DNA of 64,000 nucleotides from Morella rubra (Eukaryota; Streptophyta; Magnoliopsida; Fagales; Myricaceae), in NCBI GenBank assembly GCA_003952965.2, contig CM025851.1, positions 25,867,798-25,931,797 of the forward strand, in the 5' to 3' direction. Below are positions 1-11,153 of the stretch, one piece after another (within the stretch, counting starts at the first letter, position 1; each line of letters starts with the position of its first letter). The notes below the pieces were generated by a model. It did not search any database. It had not been told where the DNA came from and saw nothing but the letters and a program-made list of their open reading frames with translations. A program made the position numbers and the translations under genes.

Positions 1-58
1 TATATATTTTTTTCCCACACGTGCATTCATATCTTTTGTCTTTTCCCATTAGTTTTTA
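1..58 (+). repeat. Left terminal inverted repeat of the FAR1-type MULE (inner part)
   Basis: It pairs with 3714-3777 in inverted orientation and includes the shared stretch cacgtgcattcatatctttt. The outer part lies beyond the window edge. Confidence 0.75.
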
Positions 59-789
59 CTGATTATCCGAATTACTGTTTTATTTTTGGGTTTTTTTTGG
101 GACTCGGTGGGGGTTGCGTTTATAAGTATTCCCAAATAAATTTTAAGGTCTCAACTAGGCAGGGACTAGGGAGAAGTGTGCTTTTTGCTTGTTATGTTTG
201 TGAAAATGCCGCTAAGAAACATCTGCATAGTTTGGCAAATCAAAAGGACTAAATATACAAGTATTGGGGGGAAATGCCGCTAAGAAACATATGGAAAGAG
301 CAACTATCAAGATCCCAGTTGTAGCTGAAAACACAACTGGAAATGGTTCTCTTGCAAGTGGCTCAGCATTGGATCCAAAGGCTGGTGACTCGACAAGCAA
401 TTCATCAGAAACCTCAGCCCCCCAAGCTTGTTCTAGGGTTACTTCCATTCCATGTCCTCTATTGATCTGATCGGAACTGCTGCTTGATGCTATTGATATT
501 TCATCTTTGAACTCATAAGAAGAAATGAGAAGAAATGCATGCTTTATTCTTAAATATGAACCTCGCATTAAATATCAACTCACTTCCTTCGTCACTTTCT
601 CATGACAAACAACTACATTAACTCCTCTAGATTTCGCCAACTCTTGATGCCTGAAAGGTCTTCCCTTTCACTTGGATTATGAGTAAAGATAAAGTAAAAA
701 CTATTATTATTTATAAGTCAAATTATTTATTCTCAAATTCAAACAACAACGACAATTAAAATATCAATCTTACCTCCTGCTCATCTACT

Positions 790-3016
790 AACTGTGGAGA
801 ATGCACAATAGGTATAAAAGCTTCCACCACAACGGTTTTTTGCTTTTTGCTACATTTCTTCTTTCTTCCACCACCACAGTTTTCTTCTTTTTTGCCACAT
901 TCCTTCTTTTCTCGATGCTACTTTTAAGATGCTTGTTACTCTTGTATTTAACTTCTCTCTTCTTCAGTCCTCTTACCAATATTTCTTCATCCCCAACTGA
1001 GTACATTTCTCCCCCTCCGTCACAATCATTGCCAGTCTCTTTTTCTATGACTTCTCCATTAGCTACACATTCTTCCAAATCAGCCATTAACTGTTTATGA
1101 GCACTTTCAAAAAATTTCCAAGTTTTTTCACAATCAATATACTTTGATATAGTCCCGACAAATGTATTACTGTACATTGTGAATCTTGCAGCCTTCTCAA
1201 GATGTGAAATTGCCTCAACATCATGCATGGTTTCTTGAGCAATTCCACGTCTTGCTTTCTTTCTTTGTCCACCTTGGAAGTACGTACACCTCTAGTATTT
1301 TTCTAACCAATTTAGGCTCATTTCTCAAAAATTTTATAATATGACTACATATAACCCCAGCAAACTGAAATTTTTTGCAACTGCATACACGAAAATTGCC
1401 TGAAGATGTGATTGTATGCTTCTTCGCCATAGCATAGTCGAGATTTTCATTACCAACACAATTATGTACCTTATACTCAACAATTCCTTCCTCTTCATTT
1501 CGAGAGTCAAACTCTACCCAATTAGCCTTCTCATGCTCATCTTGAAAAATCTGGAAGATTGTCTTTGTGTAGATTTCTTTTGCATTTTCTAGAAGCGGAT
1601 ATGATATTTTCATTCTTGGATTTTTTTGAATCATATTGCAATTAGACATTTTCTCATTGTATCGTAAGTCCTTCAATACCCTTTGAAAGTGTTTGAAAAA
1701 CTGTACCAAGTTCATATCTAACTTTAAGTATTCTCTCAAACGTCCGTTGAAGCTCTCGCTTATTTGCATACTTCTCGTACTTGCAAAAAAAGAGTTCATT
1801 AAGAGTTTCATAAGGGAATTTCTTTGACTTAGAACTTGAACATAAAAAGAAAATAAGTTCTCTTACCTGCATAGAAGGTGTCTCTCCCAAGTGCCATGGC
1901 CCACTTGTACCTTGTCCTGAAGATTATAAGTTTCTACCAAGTATTTCCGTGCTTTGTTGAAGCCTTCCTCACACTCACCATCATATAAGACTCGATTTAA
2001 ACTATCTGAAAAACATTTTCTCCCGAAATATGTATGAAGGTGGCTCAAGGCATTTTGCATAATATGCCATGAACACAATTTATGACATGTATCGGGCATA
2101 ACCATTGCAATTGCCTTCGCCATAGCAGCATCCCTATTTGTAAAAATTGACTGTGGCTTTTTACTGTGCATACATTTAAAAAAGATCTCAAAAAGCCACC
2201 TAAAAGATTATGCAGTTTCATCATATAGCAAACATGCCCTAAAAATGACTCGCTCATAGTGGTGATTGATTCCCATAAAAACTCCCAATGGCCTATAATC
2301 CTTATTGGTCCTATAAGTAGTATCAAATGACATAAAGTCTCCAAATATCCCATAATCAACCCTCATACATGGATCAGCCCAAAATATATTTGTAATTTGA
2401 TCATGAATATCCAACTGAACCCTGTAAAAGAATTGTTCGTTTTCTTCATGTTGACTAGCAAAATAATTTAGAAGGCTCCCTGCTTCACCAAACTTCAAAT
2501 CTCGATTCCACTTCCCATTCAAATAATTTTTCACATCGAGGTGAAGGAATCCCAAATTTTCTTTACGTCCAACTTGATTGGACAAATATTCATAAGCTAA
2601 TTTAGGTTGTATGTCCAGTTATCTGCTCTTTCAGTCTCGATGGCTTGCAACTCTTTAATATTTCTTTAAGAGGGCAACATGTGCACATATTCATTTGGAA
2701 CAAGTTCATGGTTGCGTTTTGGTTTTCAAACATATGTTCGAAACTTTCCATTTGGCTTTCTTTGAATGGCAAACTTTGCAAGGCAACCACACCTAGTGTC
2801 TCTACATACTTTTTTCGTCACCTTCAAGTCGACTTCTTTTCTATATCCTTGTTTACAACAAGCAAACCCTCTATTGCTCATATTACCTTCACCATCTTTT
2901 CCTTTCCATTGACGACGAATGCTAAATCCAATCCCTCTTGCATAAGTATTGTACCAATTATATGCATGTTCGTCATAATCAAATTCTAATTCCCACACAT
3001 TCATTTTTTGTCCCAT
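790..3016 (-). pseudogene. FAR1/FHY3-family MULE transposase relic
   Basis: Read on the minus strand, the parts appear in family order. First is a FAR1 DNA-binding domain at 2726-3016 (EFDYDEHAYNWYNTYARGIG, then CGCLAKFAIQRKPNGKF). Next is a MULE transposase core at about 1740-2585, with candidate DDE residues in SFDTTY, NRDAAMAKAI and SESFNG. Last is a SWIM zinc finger near 1340-1390 (CSCKKFQFAGVICSHI), followed by a basic tail with repeated RNVAK blocks. A plausible intron donor (GCAG/GTAAG) sits near 1866 after the LGRDTFYAG-like motif. The frame is interrupted: a stop follows GKFRTYV, at least one frameshift lies near 2590-2640, and a TAA at 2208 follows LLYDETA. In the family these proteins are either transposases or host regulators of phytochrome signalling. 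The flanking inverted repeats favour a decayed transposase. Confidence 0.8.
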
Positions 3017-3713
3017 GTCACTCTAAACTATTTGATCTATAAATATACAAAAATATATACACATATTAAAAAAAATGGCTACTTTGAGAGAAGAAAGATA
3101 TTAATAGATGTACCCATTATTATTGCTTGGATGACACTCACTGGAGCTTGCACAATGGAGCAAGAAAATATTTCTGAATGGTAGTGCCCTGGCAACCTCT
3201 AACACCCTAAATATGCAATTCGAATATTGATTAGAATAATAGGCAAGTGACTGGATGCATCTTTGTTCACTAGCCAAATCAGCAAGCATTCATAATCAGG
3301 AGGAATAAATTAATTATCAAAATAATAATATAACCAAAAAAAATCTCATAACATAAAAATTCACATGATAAAGAAAACGAGCCACTGAGTATAAAACATC
3401 CAACTGAAAAGATAACCAAATTAAACATAACAAATTTTGTAAGCTACATCAGGAACTGAACTAAAATTGCAAAGTGATAATAAGCTAAAATCCACCGGGA
3501 AAGAATGAATTAAAAGTTCCTCGATGCATTGTGTGCACACCCTTCCACTAACAAGACTAAGCAACCCAATAAAATCAAAAATAACTAATTTATAACTAAT
3601 TTAACAGCAACCCAACAAACAATTTAGCAAATGGCTCCATGGGTCAAGGGCTAGGACAAACAATTCAACCCTCAGAGTGCTACGGTACAAAATCTATAGA
3701 TATATTTCAATAT

Positions 3714-3777
3714 GAAAAACTAACGGGAAAAAAGACAAAAGATATGAATGCACGTGCGGGAAAAAGAAGAAGATATA
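3714..3777 (-). repeat. Right terminal inverted repeat of the FAR1-type MULE
   Basis: The reverse complement matches 1-58 over its whole visible length with small indels. It may continue to the right, but the partner sequence needed to test that is outside the window. Confidence 0.75.
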
Positions 3778-3979
3778 TTTCAAGGGTTGAATCACCAGCT
3801 ATAAGCTTACAACCAGTCAGCTCAGTAATTGGCATTTTGTTGAACACGCTTTTTGCAAAATGTACAAAGAAAATTTACACAGATTATTGATAAGAGATAA
3901 AGGGAGACCCTTAAAATTCCAAGGGACCCATCACATCCAGCGAACAAGAAGCGTGTGGAAAAGAGAAAGGTTGAGAGTG

Positions 3980-4016
<37 letters not shown>

Positions 4017-4367
4017 GTCTCTCTTTTGCACAATACCCATCAAAGGGGACATCTTTTCTCCATCCTCTCTGGTCGAAGCAGCTTGGAGAAGAAGCAAAAT
4101 AAAAAAAATTGGGCGGGAAGAAATCTTCATCTTCGTTTTTAGAGGGAGATAGAGAGCCAACGAGAAGGAGACACAATTAGTCAAATGGTGAGTTTTGCTC
4201 ACCGTTATGTTTTAATGCCCCATCCAACGTTTTTTTTTTTTCATTTTGCCTTTTTATAGGCATTTTAATACAGACCATTGAATGGATTCATTAATGTACT
4301 GTCATCCATCCAGTGGTCTTTTAGGATCCATTAGGTAATTCTCTCTTAAGAGGGAATTCGACCCCGT
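3778..4367. other. Spacer with CT microsatellite
   Basis: No gene is recognised. It contains a (CT)n run at 3984-4011. The last ~50 bases before the acyltransferase fragment show no match to the longer acyltransferase copy, so the fragment starts abruptly. Confidence 0.5.
3984..4011 (+). repeat. (CT)n microsatellite
   Basis: About 14 uninterrupted CT units are directly visible. Confidence 0.9.
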
Positions 4368-5109
4368 TTCCTGAGGGATAGGGTCCAATCATCAACCTCC
4401 CTTTCACGCACCAGGATGAGTTTATCAGCAGATTTGAAGCCCCAAAGCTTAGCGAAAGAATGTTCCATTTCTCGTCCGAATCTATAGCCAAACTCAAAGC
4501 AAAGGCCAATGCAGAGTACAGCACCAAAAAAAATCTCTTCCTTCCAGTCCTTGACGGCACTTGTCTAGAGGTGCAAAACGCATGCACGTTGTCCACCGCG
4601 CAATCAGGTAGCCAGTTGCATGTAAGCCACCAATGACAGATAAAGAGTAGACCCACCCCTGCCCCAGGACTACTTTGGGAACTGCATTCATGTGGTGGCA
4701 GGGGTAACCACTGCTAGTGAATTACTTTAGTGGAGTCTTGGGTGGGCGGCATGGTAGCTCCACCAGGCCGTGGTTAACCACTCTGACAAGGTGGTACTTG
4801 ATTGGCTTCACTCCTGGCTGCAGTCTCCCAAAGTTTACCAACTTGCTCAGCTTTTCGACCGATACAGTGTAATGATGGGAAGTTCACCCATATTCAGCAT
4901 GTATGGGAATGAATTTGGAATGGGGAAAGCAGTGGCACTTCGGGGTGGGTATGGAAACAAATTTGACGGGAAAATTTCATCGTACCCGGGATACGAAGGA
5001 GGAGGAAGTGTAGATTTGGGGGGGTGCCTTCCTCCCAATTCAATGAGTGTTCTTAAGTCTGATGTGGAGTTCTTAGAGGTCGTTTCTGTGTCCAATCAAC
5101 TGCACTAGT
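4368..5109 (+). pseudogene. BAHD acyltransferase 3' fragment, copy 1
   Basis: It matches the longer copy at 29112 from the codons for FPEGYGPI onward, so the N-terminal half with the HxxxD catalytic motif is absent. The C-terminal half has the region equivalent to the DFGWG structural motif (YGNEFGMGKAVALRGG), followed by KFDGKISSYPGYEGGG, and ends SVSNQLH before a TAG at 5107. Several breaks are visible against copies 2 and 3, including a TAG in place of the Trp codon of ALVW. BAHD enzymes transfer acyl groups from acyl-CoA to alcohols or amines in the cytosol. The family resemblance is to the At3g50280/EPS1-like clade. Its 3' flank continues to 5151, resumes at 6744 after a hAT insertion and is cut again at 6989. 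Confidence 0.8.
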
Positions 5110-5151
5110 TTGCAAATCTGCCCCCATGTAGTTGACTATGTCAAATCTATC

Positions 5152-6743
5152 CATTAGCGGATCTAGGGGGCCGGTTGGCCAATGTAAAACGTTTGATTTT
5201 GATTTTTTTTTCAAGTAATTTGCCAGGCCGGCCTCCCTTCAAGCCCAGCCTAAGAGTATTGTAAGAGAAGAGAGGGAGGGGGAGGAATTTGGGCTGTTTT
5301 GTTTCATGTAAAAGAGAGGGATTTTTTTTTTAAAGAACAATGTTTACGGGTTTGCAAATGAAATCGCTACTGCTTGTGGTTCCTTTTTTTTTCTAGTGAA
5401 AATTTGTTTACTCTATTTATGCTTTCAAGTATCTATCAATTTCTCTATTCTCTTCAAGTTTTTTTTTTTTTTTGCATCAAAATTTCATTAATTGTATACA
5501 ATTTGTGCATATTCTCCACCTATTTTTGACTCTTAAATCTAGATGAGATATTTTGGTAGTGTTTGAGTGTCAAAATCATCTATCAACTTCTCTATTTGCT
5601 TCAAATTTTATTTTATTTTATTTTTATTTTTAAATCAAAACAAGAACTCTTTACCGATAAATCAAAACAATTCTTTCCGAATGGCACAAACAATCTCATG
5701 AATTTACCACTCCACATGTCTTGGAAACAAGTTAATCGTTTGTATTATTATAGACGAGTCTCTCTCTAAAAGGATTTTAGAAAACCCTTTCTTATGAGCC
5801 TCCGAGATACCAAACAGTGCTGCCTCAACTACAACTGGATCTAAATGGTCCAGCTTAAGAGTTGCAGCACCACAAAAAAGCCCCTGATGGTCATGAAACA
5901 CAACTACTACATTGGAAAATGAATCTTGAATTGCAGCATCTATATTGACTTTAATAGATGGGAATTTACCACTCCACATGTCTTGGAAACAAGTTAATCT
6001 TTTGTATCATTATAGACGAGTCTCTTTCTAAAAGGATATTAGAAAACCCTTTCTTATGTGCATCCGAGATACCAAACAGTGCTGCCTCAGCCTTAACTAC
6101 AACTGGATCTAAATAGTCCAGCTTAAGAGTTGCAGCACCACAAAAAAGCCCCTGATGGTCATGAAACACAACTACTACATTGGAAAATGAATCTTGAATT
6201 GCAGCATCTATATTGACTTTAATAGATGGGAATTTACCACTCCACATGTCTTGGAAACAAGTTAATCTTTTGTATCATTATAGACGAGTCTCTTTCTAAA
6301 AGGATATTAGAAAACCCTTTCTTATGTGCATCCGAGATACCAAACAGTGCTGCCTCAGCCTTAACTACAACTGGATCTAATTGGTCCAGCTTAAGAGTTG
6401 CAGCACCACAAAAAAGCCCCTGATGGTCATGAAACACAACTACTACATTGGAAAATGAATCTTGAATTGCAGCATCTATATTGACTTTAATAGATGGAAA
6501 ATGAGGAAACTATTGAGAACGAAGTCATTTTCAAACATTTTCAGAGGATGCAGACCCTTAGGATCAAATTGCCACCTCTCAGTCTCAGTAATTAGTACGT
6601 TACATGTATTTCAATATTTTTAATGTTTTTAGTCCTTAGTTTTAACTCTAAGACACTTTTTTGCATTACATAGAATTTTTTTTTTTTGTCATTTCGCCTT
6701 AAGAGTTGGCCCCCTTTCAAATTCAATCCTGATTTCGCCACTG
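5152..6743. mobile_element. hAT-like element with perfect 8-bp TSD (aatctatc)
   Basis: The 3' flank of acyltransferase copy 1 is split. The bases aatctatc at 5144-5151 are repeated exactly at 6744-6751, and sequence homologous to the 3' flank of copy 2 resumes there. The ends cattagcggatctagg and, reverse complemented, cagtggcgaaatcagg are imperfect inverted repeats of the kind found on plant hAT elements. The 1592-bp element has no transposase. Its notable cargo is the triplicated RNase H-like segment at 5701-6497. Target duplication of 8 bp and end sequences are seen; the superfamily follows from them. Confidence 0.85.
5701..6497 (-). repeat. Three tandem copies of an RNase H-like domain segment
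   Basis: Units lie at 5701-5962 (262 bp), 5963-6230 (268 bp) and 6231-6497. Units 2 and 3 are almost identical; unit 1 differs by a 6-bp indel and several substitutions. On the minus strand each unit encodes about 90 residues of an RNase H-like fold of the type found at the C-terminus of plant non-LTR retroelement proteins, with the acidic residues in KVNIDAAI, AEAALFGI and LLERDSS. Each unit ends in a TAA at the junction (RHVEW then stop), so the units do not read through into one another. Sequence upstream of unit 3 (from 6498) continues the domain's preceding codons, which suggests unit 3 is the original copy. Confidence 0.85.
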
Positions 6744-6988
6744 AATCTATCGTTTATAATGAAATAAATGCAACAGTTTTTGTTAAGAGAGTCTATATGT
6801 AGGCACGATAACAAATACTTGTTTTTATTTCACTAAACCTTAAAAATATCAACTTTTTTTTTAGTTTAATTTTTCAATATAGATACCTCTTAGTTTAGAA
6901 ATGCAGTGGTAGCATCGATGAACTCTTTCTACTTGCGCCTATGCGGTGCCACGTCATCCTTTCCCGACCCACTATTATCATCCGTAGA
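6744..6988 (+). other. 3' flank of acyltransferase copy 1, continued
   Basis: It is homologous to 8259-8500 downstream of copy 2: both share atctatcgttta, the gttaagagagtctat block and the cccgacccatt/cactatt block. No gene is present. It shows that copies 1 and 2 are a tandem duplication that included the 3' flank. Confidence 0.75.
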
Positions 6989-7586
6989 TAAGGGTGGGCA
7001 AAATTTTCGCTCAGAATTGGAGTTTTTGATTCTATTTCTGATTCCAAAAATTCGATTCCGATTCCGGCATATACTGAAATAAGAACCGGAAGTCATTGTT
7101 TGCAAATTTCAACAGAATTATGGTTCCGGTTTTTCTAAAAATAAAAATAGTGCTCAAAATAAAGTATAACATATAGAATTTGATTGAATGTTTATTTTAG
7201 AATCAAGATTTTAGATGAATATTTTACATTTATAGTTAATTTATAATGAATAACTAGAAAAAACCAAATTTTCTAGTTCTTTTTTTTTTTTAGAAAAAAA
7301 AACAAAACAAAGATAGGGCTTAAAATAAAGTATAACATTATTGAATTTACTTGAATGTTTATTTTTGAATCTATATTTTGGATGAATGTTTACATTTATT
7401 GTTAATTTATAATGAATAACAGAAAAATCTTCCAAAAATTTGGTCCAAAAAAGGTCACGTGCTGAAATGAAATTTTCGGTAAATACTGGAATGGAAATAG
7501 AACAAAAAAAAATTGCATTCCGGTGATTACCAAAACGGAACCGGAATTGGTCATTCCTGTTCCATCCATTCTGGTACCCACCCTTC
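6989..7586. mobile_element. Short non-autonomous hAT element (MITE-like)
   Basis: The ends taagggtgggcaaaa and, reverse complemented, gaagggtgggtacca form imperfect inverted repeats. The 8-bp flanks tccgtaga (6981-6988) and tccataga (7587-7594) differ at one base. The interior is AT-rich with repeated ttccgg-type patches and two near-copies of an ataaagtataacat block, and carries no protein domain. The same end sequence type occurs on the large hAT element at 23436-28442, so it could be mobilised by such a transposase family. Confidence 0.8.
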
Positions 7587-7620
7587 TCCATAGACAGCAC
7601 ATCGTCGCTTGACTTTATAA

Positions 7621-8222
7621 CGCATGCAGAGTACAACACCGACAAAATCTCTTCCTTCCAGTCCTTGTCGGCACTTTTCTGGAGGTGCATAACGCGTGCA
7701 CGTCGTCTACCCAGCGATCAGGTAACCAGTTGCAAGTTAACCACCAATAACAGATCAAGAATGGACCCACCCCTGCCACAGGACTACTTTGGGAACTGCG
7801 GTCAAATGGTGGCAGGGGTAACCACTGCTGGTGAATTACTTCAAAAGAGCCTTGGGTGGACGGCATGGCAGCTCCACCAGGCTGTGGTTAACCACACTGA
7901 CAAGGTGGTACTTGACTGGCTGCACTCCTGGCTGCAGTCTCCCTATGTTCACCAACTTGCTCGGGTTTTCGACCGATGCAGTGTAGTGATGACAAGTTCA
8001 CCCAGATTCAACATGTATGGGAGTGAATTTGGAATAGGGAGAGCAGTGGCACTTCGTAGCGGGTATGCAAACAAATTTGACGGAAAAGTTACATCGTACC
8101 CGGGATACGAAGGAGGAGGAAGCGTAGATTTGGAGGTGTCTCTTTCGTCTGATTCAATGAGCGCTCTTGAGTCTAATGAGGAGTTCATGGAGGCCGTTTC
8201 TGTGTCCAATCAGCTGCACTAG
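7621..8222 (+). pseudogene. BAHD acyltransferase 3' fragment, copy 2
   Basis: The fragment starts abruptly at the codons for NAEYNTDKIS and keeps the rest of the C-terminal half in one clean reading frame to a TAG at 8220-8222 (185 codons from the ATG at 7665). Recognisable family features are the DPPLPQDYFGNC segment, the DFGWG-region equivalent YGSEFGIGRAVALRSG and the closing SVSNQLH. The HxxxD catalytic motif is not present in this copy. It preserves the reading frame best of the three copies and serves as the reference for what the other two lost. Transcription would need a promoter donated by the upstream hAT or flank; none is evident. Confidence 0.8.
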
Positions 8223-8607
8223 TTTGCAAATCTCCCTCCTTGCCGTTGACCGTGTCAAATCTATCGTTTATTAGGAAATTAATGCAACAATTTATGTTAA
8301 GAGAGTCTATTGTAAGCACAATATTGTAGCTTGTGATGACTCTGCTTTTTCGGCAGAGTGCTTTCTTAATGAAAATCCAATGTTACGACGCAGAAAAAAA
8401 AGAAAACACAAAAGCAGCGTTCTAAGCGGTGAAACTCTTTGTACAAGCATGCAGTGCATCCTCATTCTCTCCCGACCCATTATGCTCATCCACAGATTGC
8501 ACATCATAGTGACCCCATATCCTCGAGAACCTCTTCTACATACCTACTAATGCCTGGACCCACACCAAACCAAGACATCGAATTTGTCCTACTAAGTTCC
8601 TCCACAT
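8223..8607 (+). other. 3' flank of acyltransferase copy 2
   Basis: No gene is present. It is homologous to the flank of copy 1 (6744-6988 plus 7587-7620) and, for the first ~90 bases, to 32781-32860 after copy 3. It contains a polyadenylation-like A-rich stretch near 8391-8420 and ends at the LINE target site. Confidence 0.65.
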
Positions 8608-9633
8608 GTTTTTTTTGGGTAAGTGGTAAGTATATTTCCCAAAGAGCTATACATAGTTAGGGTTCAGCCCTTAGTTAAGAGAACATAACAGAAAGTTAAC
8701 TGGGCGTAAAGAAAATAGTAAGTTAACTAGGTGCAAAGATAACAGCAACAACGCCGTGGTCACAGAAGTGATAAGGAGTCAACCAAAAAAAGGAAGGTTC
8801 CACTTCCTAGCCAAGGTCATATTTGCAGAGCTTGGGGGGACCTTCTGGAACATGCATGCCCTATCCTTGACATTGTACACAATCTCGTTAAACACCTCCA
8901 CCAACTTACGTTTTCTTCTTTGATACATTCTCTGATTGCGCTCCTTCCAAATCGCATAGATGGCATAAGCAAGGGTGAGTTTCCCAACTCGAGCATACAA
9001 GGATGTGCCTTTCAAACATTGAGCAGCCCATGAGATCGTGTCTCTCTAGCTCCTCTGGTCACGGGGGAGGCCACACCTGTCACATAAAAGAATCCAAATT
9101 CTCCTCGAAAAGGAGCAATCAAAAAATAGGTGGTAACAGTCTTCGGTGTTAGCATCACAATATTGAAACTCAATAACCATCCCAAAATTCTTCAATTGAT
9201 TCTGCATGTAGAGCTTCTCACGAATAACCGCCATAAAATGAATGAGAACCTCAGTATATTTCTTTGAACCACAACAAATGGTACCACTCCACAGGTTGCT
9301 AAGGTGTTCTAAAAATCTGCAAGGCGCTTGCGACAGTAAAAGCAGCCACTAGATGAGGGAGACCATCTAACAAGATCATCTCTAGATTGGTACAACTGAA
9401 AATTGGGAGGAGTTTCGATAGCCACCTCAAGCCAAAACAGTGGAGGTCCATTTGAAGGCCAACACCATTGGTTACCATCAATGACGTCTGCGACTCTAGC
9501 ATTGAAGCTAAGTTCAAAATTGAGGATAGATGCCCAGGAAATTCGCCGGGAAAGGGGTCCAAGGGGATGCCAGTTGTCAAACCATAAGGAGATGGCAGCC
9601 CCATTTCCAATCACACTTTTAAAATTATCTCTC
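8608..9633 (-). mobile_element. 5'-truncated LINE (3' end of ORF2) with 13-bp TSD
   Basis: The 13 bases agttcctccacat occur at 8595-8607 and again at 9634-9646. The left copy is followed by a T-run, the poly(A) tail of a minus-strand insertion. Between them the minus strand encodes the C-terminal part of a plant non-LTR reverse transcriptase protein: VIGNGAAISLWFDNWHPLGP, DLVRWSPSSSGCF, the zinc-binding zf-RVT region (C..C...DCYHLFFDCSFSRRIW) and the closing KERNQRMYQRR basic segment. Frames are broken in several places. The 1026-bp insertion lacks ORF1 and the polymerase core, as expected for an aborted target-primed insertion. Confidence 0.88.
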
Positions 9634-9696
9634 AGTTCCTCCACATTCTTACCATCAGCAGCTGGCCATAATTATTGCTTCTCTCGATCAATCAAT

Positions 9697-10260
9697 ATCA
9701 GTTAGGTTCTCATCCCTAAGGCGTCACCTTCGGTCCCACTTTCATCTGTCTCTTCTCCATCAAATTGCACACCACCAGCAACTCCTTCACTAACCCCAAG
9801 CCCACCACAAACAACTCCTTCACCATTTTCAGACCCACCACCAACGGCTCCTTCAATAAGCCCAAACCCACGACTAGCACCAGCATCATTTAAATCACTC
9901 TCATTAACATTAAGCCCACCAACATTAGTCTTGCTAGTTAGTGGATGGGAAGGAGGCTCGTCAACTTCTGTGAATATTGCGTGTCTCGCTTTTCCGACCG
10001 AATTCGAGTTATTAACTTGATAAAATTAGCAGCATCAGTGAGATACGTAAGCCCATCCAACAATGGGCCGTCTTCAAACTTGCAAGTAAAATAGTGTACT
10101 CTTTTTGAATCCTAGATGCTTGTTGACAAAATTCTTGATCACCACTGTCGAAAAAATAATTAGGATCTTTATTTCCCAAGTATACCATCTCACATTTAAT
10201 GTAATACTCCTCCACAAAACTATGATGTATATATATATGAACCATTACTACCAATAACAA
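9697..10260 (-). other. Possible N-terminal fragment of a MuDR-like protein
   Basis: Two minus-strand reading frames resemble the start of MuDR-type proteins. The first reads MVHIYIHH, VYLGNKDPNYF and then a GLTYLTDAANFIKLITRIR-like segment. The second follows from 9985 leftward (IFTEVDEPPS) and runs through a Gly/Val/Glu-rich acidic linker to a stop near 9709. A frame change joins them near 9985. No transposase core follows because the homology stops near the LINE. The match is weak and based on general pattern only. Alternatively it is an unrelated low-complexity host fragment. Confidence 0.3.
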
Positions 10261-10353
10261 AAAAAAATACAAAAATATGAACATCACACCATAGTACATA
10301 GACAAATGTACACAAACCCCAAAATAAACTGAAATAATAAATGGAAATGGCAA

Positions 10354-10747
10354 CCCATAATTGTCATCTTCAAGTGCTCTACAATTTACTTATAGATCCA
10401 TAATTCTAATTAAAATGTTCTGAGTATCAGAAAGACGAAAAGACCATATAGACGAGACCATATATAATTACTTTAAGCAATTGTTAACATGAGGCAGTCA
10501 TGAAGTCAATTGCTTTGTCCCAAAGTAAATAATCTAACAAGAAGCATCCAAGAACACACAATGACACCAACATTAATCTAATAATTTCTAACGTTTCAAG
10601 TTTCTATATGCTAAAGACCTTGTCAAATAGTTACAAATTTGACCAACAAATGCTGAATCAAGAGCTACTTATTAGATTAGACTAGCGTGTTTATGGACTT
10701 AACTCGGAGATTGAAACATCGCCGAAATTTTGCATGTATATATATAT
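10354..10747. other. AT-rich spacer
   Basis: No gene or clear element is seen. It ends with a short (TA)n run at about 10737-10749. Confidence 0.5.
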
Positions 10748-11153
10748 ATGGAAAAATAGACAATCCACATACGAGGAGTTAAAATGTTCTTATATCTTTG
10801 TTTCTAATGTAATTGACTAACTATGAAGGAGATATAATACTAAACAATTTAGTTTATTTATTTCTAAACCACACATTCACTTTATCAATTACCAATTTTT
10901 TCCCTTTAAGGACACTACGCTTATTCTAGAAAGTAAGTCTTTTTGTCCTGTTTCTCTGTATTCTGTAAATATTTCAGAATATTTATTTTTATATCACAAT
11001 AACAATACAATATTGAGAACCAAAGGACATTCATACGTCGTGATTAAAAAAATGATTGAAAACCCTAGGGACTAAGAATGTAGTTACTAACAACTATTCA
11101 AAATCCTAGTGACTAATCAAATTGTCGTGTATCCCACTGTTGGGACCACTTGA
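10748..11153 (+). repeat. Direct repeat R, copy 1
   Basis: It is homologous to 14573-15003 (shared gacaatccacat, gaggagttaaaat and tgtatcccact blocks), with indels. The match ends exactly where LTR-like element A begins, showing that A entered a copy of this repeat. No coding potential is seen. Confidence 0.8.

Larger units (their letters stand above)
1..3777 (-). mobile_element. Mutator-like element (FAR1-type MULE), left end outside window
   Basis: The sequence at 1-58 reappears as its reverse complement at about 3714-3777. The shared core reads acgtgcattcatatctttt on the left and is exact on the right, with a few indels around it. These facing repeats enclose a minus-strand FAR1-type transposase relic, which is the layout of a Mutator-like element with long terminal inverted repeats. 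Both outer ends are unresolved: the left repeat runs off the window and the right one may extend beyond 3777, so no target duplication can be checked. The sequence gaaatgccgctaagaaacat-like motif near 207 is repeated near 272, a small internal duplication. Seen: inverted repeats and transposase. Inferred: that they belong to one element. Confidence 0.7.

Noticed and set aside
212-568. 118-codon minus-strand open frame with a hydrophobic stretch near its end
   Set aside because: It lies inside the MULE, shows no recognised family and no supporting splice or promoter signal. Chance ORFs of this size are expected here.
4321-4691. Open frames antisense to acyltransferase copy 1
   Set aside because: They mirror the acyltransferase sequence on the other strand; the sense strand carries the recognised family.
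7949-8209. Antisense frame opposite acyltransferase copy 2
   Set aside because: It is a shadow of the sense frame. The same antisense frame is found opposite copy 1 because the sense sequence is conserved.
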